From assembly GCF_019444005.1 (NCBI RefSeq), contig NZ_CP049304.1, positions 868,001 through 932,000 of the forward strand: a stretch of 64,000 nt of DNA. Reading direction: 5' to 3'. Position numbers and translations under genes: made by a program. The first letter of the stretch is position 1. Each line of letters begins with the position of its first letter. This DNA is from Liquorilactobacillus nagelii DSM 13675. GTDB taxonomy: Bacteria; Bacillota; Bacilli; Lactobacillales; Lactobacillaceae. Below, in pieces: positions 17,363 through 27,208 of this stretch. The notes under the pieces were generated by a model. That model ran no database searches and was not told the DNA's origin. It saw nothing but the letters and a program-made list of their open reading frames with translations.

Positions 17363-19780
17363 CTATTCAGTGATCTCTTTAACAGCTGCTTTCCCGGCAA
17401 TGCGGCCAAAAGTAAAGATGTCAGCCAATGAATTTCCGCCTAGACGATTGCCTGCATGAATTCCACCAGCAACTTCGCCAGCAGCATACAAATTAGCAAT
17501 TACTTGACCTTTTTGATCTAGGACATGCGTCTGAGTATCAATCTTTAAGCCACCCATTGTATGATGCATAGCTGGCTTACGTGGTGTGGCATAAAATGGA
17601 GCTTGCTCTACTTTCAGATCAAATACTTCTTTACCAAACTCTGGATCATGACCCGCTTCAGCATAAGAGTTATATTTTTTAATGGTTTCTTCTAAAACAG
17701 CTGGGTCGACTTTAATCTGGCGTGCCAAGTCTGCCAAAGTATCTGCTCGGTATAATGTTCCGGCTTCAACTTGGGCATCAATTTTTTCCTGACTCGTATT
17801 ATAAGCAGTCGCCTTAATTTGATCATCAGCGATTAAATAAAAGAGACTCCCATTATCAATGGCGGCTTGCGTCAAAACATCGCGACTTTCATATTCATCA
17901 ACAAAACGCTTTCCTTGTTGGTTAACCATCACATAATTAGCAGGCGGAACTTGCAGCCCGGTGAAAAGTTCACCCGTTACGGGATCAGAAACCGGCATCA
18001 TTTGGGTAAAGCCCATACCAACTAAATCAGCTCCAACACTTTGACCTAATTTAATGCCGTCTCCAGTGATCGCCGGAGAATTTGAAGTGGCAATTTGATC
18101 ATCAATTTTAGTCCAATAAGTATTATACTTTTGTACCATCTTGGTATTTGCACCAAAACCACCCGAAGCTAAAATAACTGACTTAGCATGAATTATTACC
18201 TGCCGTTGCTGCGCATCTATGGCAACAACTCCTTTAACTTTGCCATCTACCAATAACAGTTCCTTAACTGGTAGATCGGTTAAAATTTGTCCGCCTTGAT
18301 TATTAACAAAACTTTGTAATGCTGAAATATAAGCAAATCCTTGCGACTTCAAAGGTTTGTGTCCCCGACGCCATTTAGCACCAACTGGCATTGAGACTTC
18401 ATTTGGATCAAACTCAACTCCAATATCTTCTAGCCATTTGACCGATTCTAAAGCTTTATCGGTTAAAACCTTAACTAAATCATATTGTCCGTGAATCTCA
18501 TGTCCCTTTAGATCAGTTCGTTTACCGCCTAAATATGTCTGAATACGATGCCACAAGGTACTGTCAAATAGATAATCTTTGCCATTTTCTAAATAATCTT
18601 TGATCTGTCGCTTTAATTCTTTAAAGTCAGCCAGATATTCTGGATCAATTTGACTCTCATCTTGCTGCAAAACCTCTTTCAGAGTTGCAGCTTCACCTGG
18701 CAGTGCATCAAAAGTGTTCTGCCATTTAGGATCAGCAGCATTCATCGGCCCACCGGTTCGAATTGTGTTACCACCAATTGAAGGAAACTTCTCAACAACA
18801 ATTACCTGCTTACCAAGCTTAAGAACTGATGCCGCAGCCGTTAAACCAGCACCACCACCGCCAACTACAACAACATCAGTTGTTAATTCTCGAGGAGCTT
18901 GAACTGTAGCAGGATTTACTTTCGGGCGTTTCTTTAATGTATTAGCATCCCCGCCTGCCAAATCAACAGCAGTTGCAACTCCATCAATTACCCCATGACT
19001 GGTGATGGACGCACCAGAAACAACATCAACATTTAGGGTTTGACCCGAAATAATTTGATCAGGAATTCGCTGAAAAACTGTATCGGCAATTCCCTGTGTT
19101 TCACCCTGAGTATCGATCTCAATCTTTTCAATTCGATTTTCTGACATCGTGACCGTCATTGGAAACTTGCCATTATGACCAGCTGCACTTACCTGATATT
19201 TACCGGGTTCAAAATGCACTTCTTCAGGGACACTTAATGCATCAGCAACCTTAACAAAACGCAAAAAGTTTTTGAAACATGTTTTCAAAAAATCAATTGT
19301 TTGCTGATTCTTTATTTTACCTTGGTCATCAAATGCATTGATTGAGTCTCCCAATAAGAACTCATTTCCTGGTAGTACAATCGCATTGACACCAGGTGCA
19401 TCCAAAATTTGACGCAAATGCAGTTGGGCACTTGCAGAGCCTTGACGAGTAATTGAAGTTCCAACAACCATTACTGGCTTACTATCGAAAGGATGGTCTT
19501 TAAAAGACATCCACTCTAAAAAGCTTTTTAAAGCTGATGAAACTGACCGATTATGCTCAGATGTTGAGATAATAATCCCATCAGCTGCCATAATCTTTTT
19601 CCCCAGTTCTTGAATTGGCTGGCTAGAACTTTCCGTTACCGACTCGTTAAACAATGGTAAGTTTTTAATTTCAGCTAATTCAATTTCGGCTAGGTCACTA
19701 AAATTTTTCTGCATAAATTGCAATAACGAACGAGTTGCTGACTCTTTTGCATTAGTTCCAATAATTCCTAATATTTTCAT
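17363..19780 (-). CDS. Three-domain flavoprotein reductase (FMN reductase, FMN-binding, fumarate reductase-like)
   Basis: The 805-residue protein starts at the ATG at 19780, after GGAGG. Residues 1-180 are an NADPH-dependent FMN reductase domain. About residues 195-280 are an FMN_bind domain with SGASITS, the site where ApbE attaches FMN covalently. Residues 295-805 are a FAD_binding_2/fumarate reductase domain with [16 protein letters not shown] and [25 protein letters not shown]. The design suggests cytosolic reduction of fumarate, urocanate or an enoate with electrons passed from NAD(P)H through FMN to FAD. No signal peptide is present. The preceding gene is a free-standing paralogue of its first domain, and a LysR gene is divergent. 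Confidence 0.88.
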   Translation of the reverse strand: MKILGIIGTNAKESATRSLLQFMQKNFSDLAEIELAEIKNLPLFNESVTESSSQPIQELGKKIMAADGIIISTSEHNRSVSSALKSFLEWMSFKDHPFDSKPVMVVGTSITRQGSASAQLHLRQILDAPGVNAIVLPGNEFLLGDSINAFDDQGKIKNQQTIDFLKTCFKNFLRFVKVADALSVPEEVHFEPGKYQVSAAGHNGKFPMTVTMSENRIEKIEIDTQGETQGIADTVFQRIPDQIISGQTLNVDVVSGASITSHGVIDGVATAVDLAGGDANTLKKRPKVNPATVQAPRELTTDVVVVGGGGAGLTAAASVLKLGKQVIVVEKFPSIGGNTIRTGGPMNAADPKWQNTFDALPGEAATLKEVLQQDESQIDPEYLADFKELKRQIKDYLENGKDYLFDSTLWHRIQTYLGGKRTDLKGHEIHGQYDLVKVLTDKALESVKWLEDIGVEFDPNEVSMPVGAKWRRGHKPLKSQGFAYISALQSFVNNQGGQILTDLPVKELLLVDGKVKGVVAIDAQQRQVIIHAKSVILASGGFGANTKMVQKYNTYWTKIDDQIATSNSPAITGDGIKLGQSVGADLVGMGFTQMMPVSDPVTGELFTGLQVPPANYVMVNQQGKRFVDEYESRDVLTQAAIDNGSLFYLIADDQIKATAYNTSQEKIDAQVEAGTLYRADTLADLARQIKVDPAVLEETIKKYNSYAEAGHDPEFGKEVFDLKVEQAPFYATPRKPAMHHTMGGLKIDTQTHVLDQKGQVIANLYAAGEVAGGIHAGNRLGGNSLADIFTFGRIAGKAAVKEITE

Positions 19781-19801
19781 TAAACGTTCCTCCATTACAA
19801 A

Positions 19802-20347
19802 TTACTTATTTCGCAATACAAAATCACAAAAATCATGGAAATACTGATCCAATTCAGTTGCTTTTTGTTTATCAATCAAATTCTGATCTTGATCAAAAGC
19901 TTGTAATGAATGACCGAGTAAATACTCACGTCCAGGCATGACTAAACCTTTCAGCTCAGGTGCATTCAACATTTGCCGCAAATGATTTTGAGCTCTTGAA
20001 GTACCCAAAACCCCATATGATGCGCCAGTAATCATAACTGGCTTATCTTGCAATGGCTTAGTAGTGTAAGCAAACCATTCTAGCAAATTTGCTAAGGCAG
20101 CCGGGATCGAATGATCATATTCCGGCGTACTGATTATAACTCCATCGGCTGCCACAATCTTTTTGCTTATTTGAGCAATTTCTGCTGGTGGTTGATGTGA
20201 ATCTGGTTTATTAAAAAAAGGGAGTGCATTAATTTCACAAATTTCAATTTCTGCTTGATCTACGAAATGCTTTTTCATATATCGCAATAAGGTTCGATTT
20301 GTTGATTTAGCTGCATTTGTACCAACAATGCCGACTAATTTTATCAT
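19802..20347 (-). CDS. NADPH-dependent FMN reductase
   Basis: The 181-residue flavodoxin-fold protein begins MIKLVGIVGTNAAKSTNRTLL and contains STPEYDHSIPAALANLLEW, the FMN-binding loop of the family. It supplies reduced FMN or reduces small quinones. It is closely similar along its whole length to the first 180 residues of the next gene, 21 bp downstream: both have GIxGTNAxxSxxRxLL, LPGxEFLLG or MPGREYLLG, and a similar C-terminus. This indicates duplication and fusion. The ATG at 20347 is chosen for AAAGGA upstream. Confidence 0.88.
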   Translation of the reverse strand: MIKLVGIVGTNAAKSTNRTLLRYMKKHFVDQAEIEICEINALPFFNKPDSHQPPAEIAQISKKIVAADGVIISTPEYDHSIPAALANLLEWFAYTTKPLQDKPVMITGASYGVLGTSRAQNHLRQMLNAPELKGLVMPGREYLLGHSLQAFDQDQNLIDKQKATELDQYFHDFCDFVLRNK

Positions 20348-20444
20348 TTTATTAATTCCTTTCATTCTATGTGATTTTTGTTCAAAAGCAAAGATAATTA
20401 TCAAATCATAATTAAATAGGATTAAGTTTCAAAGTGCCTTAAGC

Positions 20445-20472
20445 TTGTTTTATCAAAACAGTTTTGTATAAT
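20445..20472 (+). promoter_or_regulatory. Promoter of the LysR gene
   Basis: TTGTTT (20445-20450) and TATAAT (20467-20472) are separated by 16 bp, about 100 bp before the TTG start at 20571. The divergent reductase gene starts at 20347, so a LysR site controlling both directions is expected in 20348-20570. Confidence 0.55.
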
Positions 20473-20570
20473 TAGAATTACAGTTTAAGTATATTCTTGA
20501 TCTAAAAGCTTGTGAAGTTTTTATTTAGTTATAAATCGATAATAAAAATGCTATAAAAAGGAGAAAAGTT

Positions 20571-21497
20571 TTGCTTACTAAAAATCCAGCTTTAATGCTG
20601 CAATATCTCGATGCACTTTTAAAACACAGTAACTTTACCAAAGCTGCTAAAGATCTCTACATTTCCCAACCTTATTTAACTCAGACTATCAAACGAATCG
20701 AACAAGAGCTTGGGGTTGCAATTATCGATCGCCAAAATCAACAACTTCATCTAAGCGAGGCTGGGAAAATTTACTACCGTTATTTGGAAAAACAAAATGC
20801 TGAAAACGCTGCTTTAAGTCAACAACTAGCCCGTTATACTCAGACAGATCAAAAAATTCTCAAATTAGGTGTTTTGTCCAGTCTTGGTAGTTTTTTGCTG
20901 CCATTATTTTTGCCTAAGTTTTTAACAAACCACCCGCATGTAAAAATCGTTCTGGTTGAAAATCCACCGGCGATTAACGAAAAATTAATAATTAACGGCG
21001 AGCTTGATTTTTGGCTTGGTCAAAATCCAGAAACTGTTGATCCAACGCTTCAATTAAAAACTGTTGGAACTGAGGATTATCTAGCAGTAATTCCTGATAA
21101 TTCAAAATTATATGACGAAAAAAAGCAACAGTTGCCTGACGGATCAATCCCCATCAAGATGCTGTTGCATGAACCATTAGTTTTAAGCACTACTGATTCA
21201 GCTATTCGACATCAAGTCGATGCACTGCTTAGTAAATATAAAATTACGCCTAACATTATAATTGAAAGCCAAAATATTGTTACTGCGGCCGAATTAGCAG
21301 CACATGGCATGGGAATAACTATTGTTCCAGCCAGCGTTGCCAAGAAAATAACTCCGGGTAATTATAATTTCTATTATTTGCCAAATCACTTAATTAGTTT
21401 GCGCTACTTCATTGCTTTCCAACGAATTCGAACTTTATCTGCACCCGAAAAAGAACTAATTCAAGCTTTTTCAGCCATCAAAAATACGACGAAGTAA
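20571..21497 (+). CDS. LysR family regulator, divergent from the flavin reductases
   Basis: The 308-residue protein has an N-terminal winged helix (about residues 8-67, with SNFTKAAKDLYISQPYLTQTIKRIEQELG) and a periplasmic-binding-like effector domain from about residue 93. It starts with TTG after AAAAGGAG. LysR proteins usually control the divergent neighbour, here the FMN reductase and three-domain flavoprotein, in response to a small metabolite, often the substrate or product of the pathway. The coupling is inferred from gene orientation. Confidence 0.88.
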   Translation: MLTKNPALMLQYLDALLKHSNFTKAAKDLYISQPYLTQTIKRIEQELGVAIIDRQNQQLHLSEAGKIYYRYLEKQNAENAALSQQLARYTQTDQKILKLGVLSSLGSFLLPLFLPKFLTNHPHVKIVLVENPPAINEKLIINGELDFWLGQNPETVDPTLQLKTVGTEDYLAVIPDNSKLYDEKKQQLPDGSIPIKMLLHEPLVLSTTDSAIRHQVDALLSKYKITPNIIIESQNIVTAAELAAHGMGITIVPASVAKKITPGNYNFYYLPNHLISLRYFIAFQRIRTLSAPEKELIQAFSAIKNTTK

Positions 21498-21574
21498 TTT
21501 TGATTGACTTGTAACTAAACAAGACCGACTTAACCAAGCAGATCTTGTAATAATTTAAACTTATTTTTTAAATT

Positions 21575-22915
21575 CTAACGGATTTTATGCCAAGCAGATG
21601 CGCTAATTGATGGAAATATATGAGCTAATTGCCACATTTGGTCTTGATTATAGTGGAACACAACCGCTGGAAGCAAAGTATTTATCGCATCTTCTGCTTG
21701 TTCGCTAAATTCTGTCGCCCCCACAAGATGATGCTGCTGATCAAAAACCAAAATACTTTCACCAAGGGATTGTTGATCAATTTGCCGATACCAATCATCG
21801 GCTATTTTATTATGAACAAGTTTCCAATCTTCGGTGTTTTGTTCAACATTAGACGGAATCAACCCAACCTTAGCAATTCGCGGAGATGTATAAACCGTTG
21901 AAGGAATTGCCGGATAAGAAATTGGCTGGCTTGTTTGGCCACTGAAAAGTTGATAAAGGTAGTATGATTCAAAAGTTGCTGTCGGTGTCAATTTAGGCTG
22001 AATTTTATCGATCACATCACCTGCCGCATAGATACTGTCAATATTTGTTCGTAAATAGCCATCGACTGTAATCCCACGTTTAGTATACTGGACACCGGCA
22101 ACATCTAGTCCTAAGTCCTCGACATTTGGAATCCGGCCGGTTGCATCTAAAATCCAGTCAACTGTTTTACTTTGATCATTACCATAATTAACAGTAACCC
22201 CATTTGCTGCAGTTGCAAAAGATTGAACTGCTGCATTCTTAATGAAAGAAACACCACGTTTTTCTAAATCTTGCAAAACTTGCTTAACAAATGGCTGGTA
22301 AAAAGCACGTAATGCCATATCGTGATGCATAAAAACGGTAACTTCCGAACCAACAGCATTAGCGATTGTTGCAAATTCCAAACTAATATAACCAGATCCA
22401 ATAATAGCAATTCGAGCTGGTAATTCTTTGAGCTTCATAAAGTCATTACTATCATGAGCTAATTCACTTCCAGGAACACTCAACCGATTGGGTCTTAGAC
22501 CTGTTGCAATAACGATTTTTTCAGCTGTATATTTTTGATCATCAACTTCAACCGTATGTCCATCTTGCAATTGACCATAACCATGGATTAGCTTAACGCC
22601 AGCAGTCTCAAGCCCTTGATAGATTTTTTTAGGTAGATTTTCAATAACTGCTTGTTTATGAGCAATTAGATTAGGCCAATTAATCTTCAATTGACCATTA
22701 AGAATATCTGACATACGGTCAACTTCCCGCAATAATGGAATTGTTTCATCTAAAGTTATTTTCGCATTGCATCCACGATTAGGACAAGTTCCACCCCAGA
22801 GACCGCTTTCAATCACTGCCACTTTTTTACCGCTGGCAGCTAAAGGCCCCGCACCATCGAAACTACCATGACCCCCACCAAGGTAAATTACATCAAAATC
22901 ATAAGTTTTATTCAT
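21575..22915 (-). CDS. FAD-dependent pyridine nucleotide-disulfide oxidoreductase
   Basis: The 446-residue flavoprotein starts MNKTYDFDVIYLGGGHGSFD at the ATG at 22915, after GGAGG. It has the redox-active cysteine pair in WGGTCPNRGCNAKI, an NAD(P)-binding motif GSGYISLEFA and a second FAD motif IYAAGDV. These place it in the glutathione reductase/dihydrolipoamide dehydrogenase/mercuric reductase group. Unusually, the C-terminal HxxxxE catalytic element (normally HPTxSE) reads IFPSISAS, so the His and Glu appear absent. The substrate is therefore unlikely to be glutathione. It is monocistronic. Confidence 0.82.
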   Translation of the reverse strand: MNKTYDFDVIYLGGGHGSFDGAGPLAASGKKVAVIESGLWGGTCPNRGCNAKITLDETIPLLREVDRMSDILNGQLKINWPNLIAHKQAVIENLPKKIYQGLETAGVKLIHGYGQLQDGHTVEVDDQKYTAEKIVIATGLRPNRLSVPGSELAHDSNDFMKLKELPARIAIIGSGYISLEFATIANAVGSEVTVFMHHDMALRAFYQPFVKQVLQDLEKRGVSFIKNAAVQSFATAANGVTVNYGNDQSKTVDWILDATGRIPNVEDLGLDVAGVQYTKRGITVDGYLRTNIDSIYAAGDVIDKIQPKLTPTATFESYYLYQLFSGQTSQPISYPAIPSTVYTSPRIAKVGLIPSNVEQNTEDWKLVHNKIADDWYRQIDQQSLGESILVFDQQHHLVGATEFSEQAEDAINTLLPAVVFHYNQDQMWQLAHIFPSISASAWHKIR

Positions 22916-22988
22916 ATTAATAACCTCCAACCAGATTATAAACAGCTCTTCCACTATTACCGTATAATATATGAAACGAAACATAAAG

Positions 22989-23020
22989 AAAAAAGCTTGA
23001 GCCACTTGCTCAAGCTTTTA
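22989..23020 (-). terminator. Hairpin with T-run upstream of the oxidoreductase gene
   Basis: Arms 22991-23001 and 23009-23019 form a perfect 11-bp stem; on the minus strand it is followed by TTTTTTC. It could end transcription of the serine hydrolase gene stopping at 23201, or act as an attenuator ahead of the oxidoreductase start at 22915. Confidence 0.65.
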
Positions 23021-23200
23021 GAGGAGCTAATGAGTAAAACTAACTGCTGATAATCTACGTTGATCAACCAAATATTAATAAAACTAAAAATACATCGCAG
23101 AGTTAATTTTAGCATTCATCTACTTCTTATAAATCAAAAAAATTCCGACTTAATTTCTTTAAAAATAGTTTGCTTAAATTGATCGTTGCACCATTAGACT

Positions 23201-24235
23201 TTAGTCGGTAATAGTTGATGACACAATCATTTCTGGTTCTTCAAAAAAAAGTCCCACCGCTAGTTTGCGCCACTTTAACCAAGCTTGATTTTGCCGAGTC
23301 GGATAAATGCGATTGGTCAAACAAACAAAGCCCGTTTTCTGATCTAGGTCCAAAGCAATTGAAGTGCCCGTAAATCCGGTATGCCAAATCTTCATTCCTT
23401 CTGGTGACCAGCGTTGCCAGCCCAAGGTTCGTCCATTTTGATAAAACTTTTTCAATAAGGCAAAACTTGCAGGCTGCAAAATTGGCTGTTCATTAAAAAT
23501 TCCATAATGCAAATACATTGAGGCAAAGTTACTTAAATCGCTCAATGTTGAAAATAAGCCGGCGTGCCCGCTTTGGCCATCAAGTAACCAAGCCTTTTGA
23601 TCATGAACTTGACCACGAATGATTCCGCCGCGTTGGGGTAAGTTTTCGGTTGGCACAAAGTTAGCTGGTGGCTGATTAGCAAGCTTAAAACCAGTTTGAT
23701 TCATCGCTAATGGTTTAAAAATATGCTCGTTCAAGCTATCTGCTAAATCACCATCAATTGCTGCGATTATCCAACCTAATAGAATAAACCCTAAATCTGA
23801 ATAAACCGTCTGACTTCCAGTTGGATAGATTAAGTCTGCTTGTTTAACGCGCTCGATTAATCCAGCACGGTTAAGCTCACTTACATCAGCAATATCTGCC
23901 GGTAATCCACTGCAGTGTAATAATAAATCCTTAATTGTTAGTTCGGGATGCTTTAAATTAGTTAAAAAATTTCCAATTGTATCTGTTAACTTTATTTTAC
24001 CAATACCAAGTAATTGTAAAATTCTTGTACTAGTTCCAATAACCTTAGTCAACGAGGCTAAATCATATTCCAAATCAGGTCGAATTGCAATTTTGTCTGA
24101 ACCAGTCCCTTGGTAACCTAAATAATGCTGTTCATTTTGCTCCAAACCTAATAGCGAATATGAAACTCCGTAAACTGCTCGTTGATTAATTGCGTTATTA
24201 ATTGTTTCAGCTATTCCTAAATTGTTTGTTATCAT
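23201..24235 (-). CDS. Beta-lactamase family serine hydrolase (class C fold)
   Basis: The 344-residue protein has no signal peptide. Class C-type motifs are S-x-x-K in YDLASLTKVIG, Y-x-N-like in VYSDLGFILLGW, and HTGFTG near the C-terminus. The family includes penicillin-binding-like peptidases and esterases. It follows a mannose-family PTS operon on the same strand but a terminator (24368-24402) lies between, so it is probably transcribed separately or by read-through. I take the ATG at 24235, 8 nt after GGGTG; GTG at 24244 and ATG at 24241 are alternatives. Confidence 0.82.
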   Translation of the reverse strand: MITNNLGIAETINNAINQRAVYGVSYSLLGLEQNEQHYLGYQGTGSDKIAIRPDLEYDLASLTKVIGTSTRILQLLGIGKIKLTDTIGNFLTNLKHPELTIKDLLLHCSGLPADIADVSELNRAGLIERVKQADLIYPTGSQTVYSDLGFILLGWIIAAIDGDLADSLNEHIFKPLAMNQTGFKLANQPPANFVPTENLPQRGGIIRGQVHDQKAWLLDGQSGHAGLFSTLSDLSNFASMYLHYGIFNEQPILQPASFALLKKFYQNGRTLGWQRWSPEGMKIWHTGFTGTSIALDLDQKTGFVCLTNRIYPTRQNQAWLKWRKLAVGLFFEEPEMIVSSTITD

Positions 24236-24367
24236 TTTCATCACCCGTCATAAATATTTTTTACTGCAAAAGTATCCCACTGTTGTCTCACTCGCTTCTA
24301 AGATAACCCTGAATGAAAGCAGATTCAAGACCTTTTAGCTGTTCTACATTCTACTTAAACAGATAAT

Positions 24368-24402
24368 TAAAAAAGACTGCCTCCTAATTTTAGGTGCAGT
24401 CT
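24368..24402 (-). terminator. Terminator of the mannose-family PTS operon
   Basis: A 7-bp outer stem AGACTGC/GCAGTCT (24374-24380 with 24396-24402) plus an inner CCT/AGG block is followed on the minus strand by six T residues. It lies just after the EIIA stop at 24411. Confidence 0.85.
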
Positions 24403-24410
24403 CAATCATT

Positions 24411-24824
24411 TCATTCTTCATCATCAGCTTGATCAGCAGTTAATTTTTCTTTGAGATCAGTAATTCCAACTGTTCCCATAGATAACAATTGGGATAAATT
24501 AAATTTTCCCAGTAATTGCTGATTACCAAATTCAATTACCATTGGCAAATTAATTCCAGTAACTACTTCTAAATGCGGATTTTCAGCCAATAATTGGACA
24601 GCTACATTTGATGGTGTTCCACCTAATAAATCAAGTCCAATGACAACCGTTTCATCAGTTGGAAAAGTTGCAAGTACAGTAGAAACTTGCTTTTTTAGCT
24701 CAGTTGGCCCCATCTCTCTGGTTAAACTAAAACTCTGTGCACCAGAAATTTTTCCAATAATCATTTCTGCACTAGTCAAGATTGCCGAAGCTAGTGGACC
24801 GTGACTCATCAAAATTAATTTCAC
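24411..24824 (-). CDS. PTS EIIA component, mannose/fructose/sorbose family
   Basis: The 137-residue cytosolic protein begins with GTG after AAAGGAAG. MSHGPLA places the phosphorylated histidine at residue 8, as in ManX-type IIA proteins, and GLDLLGGTPSNVA is the second family motif. It accepts phosphate from HPr and passes it to EIIB. It is the last gene of the B-C-D-A cluster, separated from EIID by 21 bp. The acidic C-terminal tail (DQADDEE) is unremarkable. Confidence 0.92.
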   Translation of the reverse strand: MKLILMSHGPLASAILTSAEMIIGKISGAQSFSLTREMGPTELKKQVSTVLATFPTDETVVIGLDLLGGTPSNVAVQLLAENPHLEVVTGINLPMVIEFGNQQLLGKFNLSQLLSMGTVGITDLKEKLTADQADDEE

Positions 24825-24845
24825 TTTAAACTTCCTTTCGATAGC

Positions 24846-25664
24846 TCAAGCTGTTTTTCCTAAGATCCCTAAAGCTGAACAAATAATTGCCACAATTATC
24901 ACGATAAAAATTGCTTTAGTTGATGTCATTTTCTTACGACCAAGCAACCAATAAATTAGCCCGACAATTACTCCTGGAATTAATTTAGGCATAATCATAT
25001 CAAGTTCATTTTGAAGATTAACGGTCACTTTGCCAATATTTGCTACTAAAGGAACTTGAACACTAATCAATGTGGCTACTAAAGCGCCGACAACATAAAC
25101 ACCTAACAAGGTGGCTGCATCCGTTAATGAATTAAGTTGTCCTTGCATCTTAGTTACCAAATTAGTTCCTTCACGATAAGCCAATGGAAGTTGAATCCAC
25201 CGCAGATACATCACAAACAAATTTGCTAATAACCAGAGAAACAAACCAAATGGATTACCTTGAACTGCCATATTAGCTGCAATCGCACCCATGATCGCTG
25301 GAAGTAATGAGGCAAAAATTGAATCTCCAATTGCAGCTAATGGACCCATTAAGCCTGTTTTTAAACCGGAAACTGTCTCTAAAGATTCAACACCTTTGTT
25401 TTCTTCAATTGCTAAATCAATTCCTTGGATAATTGTATTAACAAAGGGATTAGTATTGAAAAATTGGTTATGAGCTTTCATCGCTTTTTTTAATTCCGGA
25501 GTATGATCACCGTACAATTTCCGCAGTTGCGGCATAATGATAAATAAATAGCCTGATCCCTGCATTTTTTCGTAGTTCCAACCTAATTGATTAAAAAACA
25601 AATTGCGGCGGTTGATCTGCCTAAAATCCTTCTTGGTTAATTTATAATCAGTCTTCATCGCCAT
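24846..25664 (-). CDS. PTS EIID component, mannose family
   Basis: The 272-residue protein matches ManZ-type IID subunits: LTKKDFRQINRRNLFFNQLGWNYEKMQGSGYLF at the N-terminus, the GLKTGLMGPLAAIGDSIF motif and hydrophobic segments toward the C-terminus. It forms the sugar channel with EIIC. Its start overlaps the EIIC gene by 17 bp, and GGAGGG precedes the ATG. The mannose-family IIC/IID pair is the known docking site for class IIa bacteriocins in other genera. Confidence 0.93.
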   Translation of the reverse strand: MAMKTDYKLTKKDFRQINRRNLFFNQLGWNYEKMQGSGYLFIIMPQLRKLYGDHTPELKKAMKAHNQFFNTNPFVNTIIQGIDLAIEENKGVESLETVSGLKTGLMGPLAAIGDSIFASLLPAIMGAIAANMAVQGNPFGLFLWLLANLFVMYLRWIQLPLAYREGTNLVTKMQGQLNSLTDAATLLGVYVVGALVATLISVQVPLVANIGKVTVNLQNELDMIMPKLIPGVIVGLIYWLLGRKKMTSTKAIFIVIIVAIICSALGILGKTA

Positions 25665-26565
25665 AAATTTCGCCCTCCTGATCTGCTGTCACTTCGCCTG
25701 TAGCTGCTGATTGCTGACTTAACTCAGTTAACTGTTGCTTTTCAACATCGCGTTTATATTCATTAATCGCAAAAGTCAGTCCAATCAGAGCAATTGCCAC
25801 CATTGAAACCGTGTTAAAGGAACCACTAAAACCTTTGGAAACTTTTGCCATCGTAGTACCTAAAGATTGAACATTAGTATATAAAGTACTAAACAAAGCA
25901 GTCAAGGTGAAACCTAAAATTAAATAGGCTAAATGCTTCTTCACTGGTAAATAACGCAGTAAAATTGCAAAACCAACGGCCGGTAACAAAGCTCCAGCCG
26001 TTGCTAAACCATTGCTGAGCCACTTCAAATTAGTATCGAGAACTTTTACTGCTTGAGAAACAAAGCTACCACCGAACTGTAAAGCTAAAAAGACTGGAAT
26101 TCCTCGTGAGAGCATCCAAGGAAAAACCCCATATAAATAGTTGCGCTCAATGGCCGGATAGTTTTCTTCATCAATCAAATGATCGATTCGGTGTTGGAAA
26201 AAGGTATTGGTAAAGCGACCCAGGATATCAGTTTCAATCATTAATGATGCTACCGGCACGCCAATAGCTGCAACAGCTGTTGAAGCATTCATTCCCGTAC
26301 TGATAGAAAAGGCAGTTGCTAAAATCGTCCCAGAGTTAGCATCAATTTTTGAGGAACCACCAAATGTTCCGACTCCTAAAACTGTAAGCTGCAAACTGCC
26401 ACCAATAATCAATCCTTTGGTAACATCTCCCATGACAGCTCCAGCAATTAATCCTGCCCAAACTGGTTGAGCCAGCGAGGATACAATCGTTAAATCGTCC
26501 CAAATCTGATACATTGAATAAAGTGTCAATAATAAAACCTGCCAAAATAAAATTTCACTGTGCAT
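25648..26565 (-). CDS. PTS EIIC component, mannose family
   Basis: The 305-residue multi-spanning protein has the EII-Sor motifs PVWAGLIAGAVMGDVTKGLIIGGSLQL and GTFGGSSKIDANSGTILATAF. It is the substrate-binding membrane subunit. The C-terminus carries a hydrophilic acidic extension of about 35 residues (ending EIYGDED), longer than in ManY. It starts 27 bp after EIIB. The transported sugar cannot be told from sequence alone. Confidence 0.92.
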   Translation of the reverse strand: MHSEILFWQVLLLTLYSMYQIWDDLTIVSSLAQPVWAGLIAGAVMGDVTKGLIIGGSLQLTVLGVGTFGGSSKIDANSGTILATAFSISTGMNASTAVAAIGVPVASLMIETDILGRFTNTFFQHRIDHLIDEENYPAIERNYLYGVFPWMLSRGIPVFLALQFGGSFVSQAVKVLDTNLKWLSNGLATAGALLPAVGFAILLRYLPVKKHLAYLILGFTLTALFSTLYTNVQSLGTTMAKVSKGFSGSFNTVSMVAIALIGLTFAINEYKRDVEKQQLTELSQQSAATGEVTADQEGEIYGDED

Positions 26566-26591
26566 GTTGCTGACCTTCTTTCTTTTGCGAA

Positions 26592-27074
26592 TTAAAATTT
26601 CTTCAATAAATCCATTAGATCAAGTAGTGGGTCACTTGGGACCATTTGCACAGTCAATTTCACTCCTGATTTATGTAATTCTTGAAAATCAGCCACATCT
26701 TGCGGAACTAAATTGATTGAAGGTGTTAATGGTTTAGTTGCATCGCTTTGCGACATATTACCTACATTGACAACTTTTAACGGAACACCTTTTTTTAGCA
26801 AATGAAGTAAAACAGCCGGTCGTTTGACTAGAATAAAGACTTTTTGCGAATCGTAACGCCCTGCTAATATATTACCCGCTGCTCGTTCTTCATTTAAGAT
26901 ACTCAAATTTACTCCAGCGGGCTTAGCTAACTTAATTCCAGCCTTAGCAACTGGTGAAGCAGCTACCTCATCATCAATTACCATAATTCGTGTTGCTCCG
27001 ACAACATTGGTCCACATATTAGCAACCTGACCATGTAATAATCTTCCATCAATTCTAACTGCTGTAATTGCCAT
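26592..27074 (-). CDS. PTS EIIB component, mannose/fructose/sorbose family
   Basis: The 160-residue cytosolic subunit begins MAITAVRIDGRLLHGQV, with the phosphorylated histidine at residue 14. The ATG at 27074 follows AAAGGATG; a longer frame from 27110 has no site. IIB passes phosphate to the sugar during transport. It is the first gene of the PTS operon, whose order B-C-D-A with separate A and B differs from the fused ManXYZ type. Confidence 0.92.
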   Translation of the reverse strand: MAITAVRIDGRLLHGQVANMWTNVVGATRIMVIDDEVAASPVAKAGIKLAKPAGVNLSILNEERAAGNILAGRYDSQKVFILVKRPAVLLHLLKKGVPLKVVNVGNMSQSDATKPLTPSINLVPQDVADFQELHKSGVKLTVQMVPSDPLLDLMDLLKKF

Positions 27075-27202
27075 CGAACAACATCCTTTCTGAGCAAAAA
27101 AATAATCCATTTCTAATTAACAATCAGTCTTTTTGATTTTTCAAAAAAATGAAAATAAACTTGAAAACTTATCAAAAAGGGATTTGTTAATTCATGAAAC
27201 AG

Positions 27203-27208
27203 ATTATA
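27203..27208 (-). promoter_or_regulatory. Promoter of the PTS operon within a 338-bp intergenic region
   Basis: On the minus strand TGCTATAAT is a consensus extended -10 element about 130 bp upstream of the EIIB start; no good -35 is present. I see no sigma-54 -24/-12 pair, so LevR/ManR-type control is not supported here. In the opposite direction TTGCTC (27331-27336) and TATTAC (27355-27360) with 18-bp spacing could serve the TMEM175 gene. Nothing else is recognisable in 27075-27412. Confidence 0.55.

Noticed and set aside
23029..23050. Tiny plus-strand open frame MSKTNC after an AGGAG
   Set aside because: Six codons after a perfect site could be a leader peptide, but it lies on the strand opposite both neighbouring genes and next to a hairpin in the other direction.
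27150..27180. Possible cre site in the PTS leader
   Set aside because: TGAAAACTTATCA lacks the central CG of the CcpA consensus, and AT-rich DNA yields such matches by chance.
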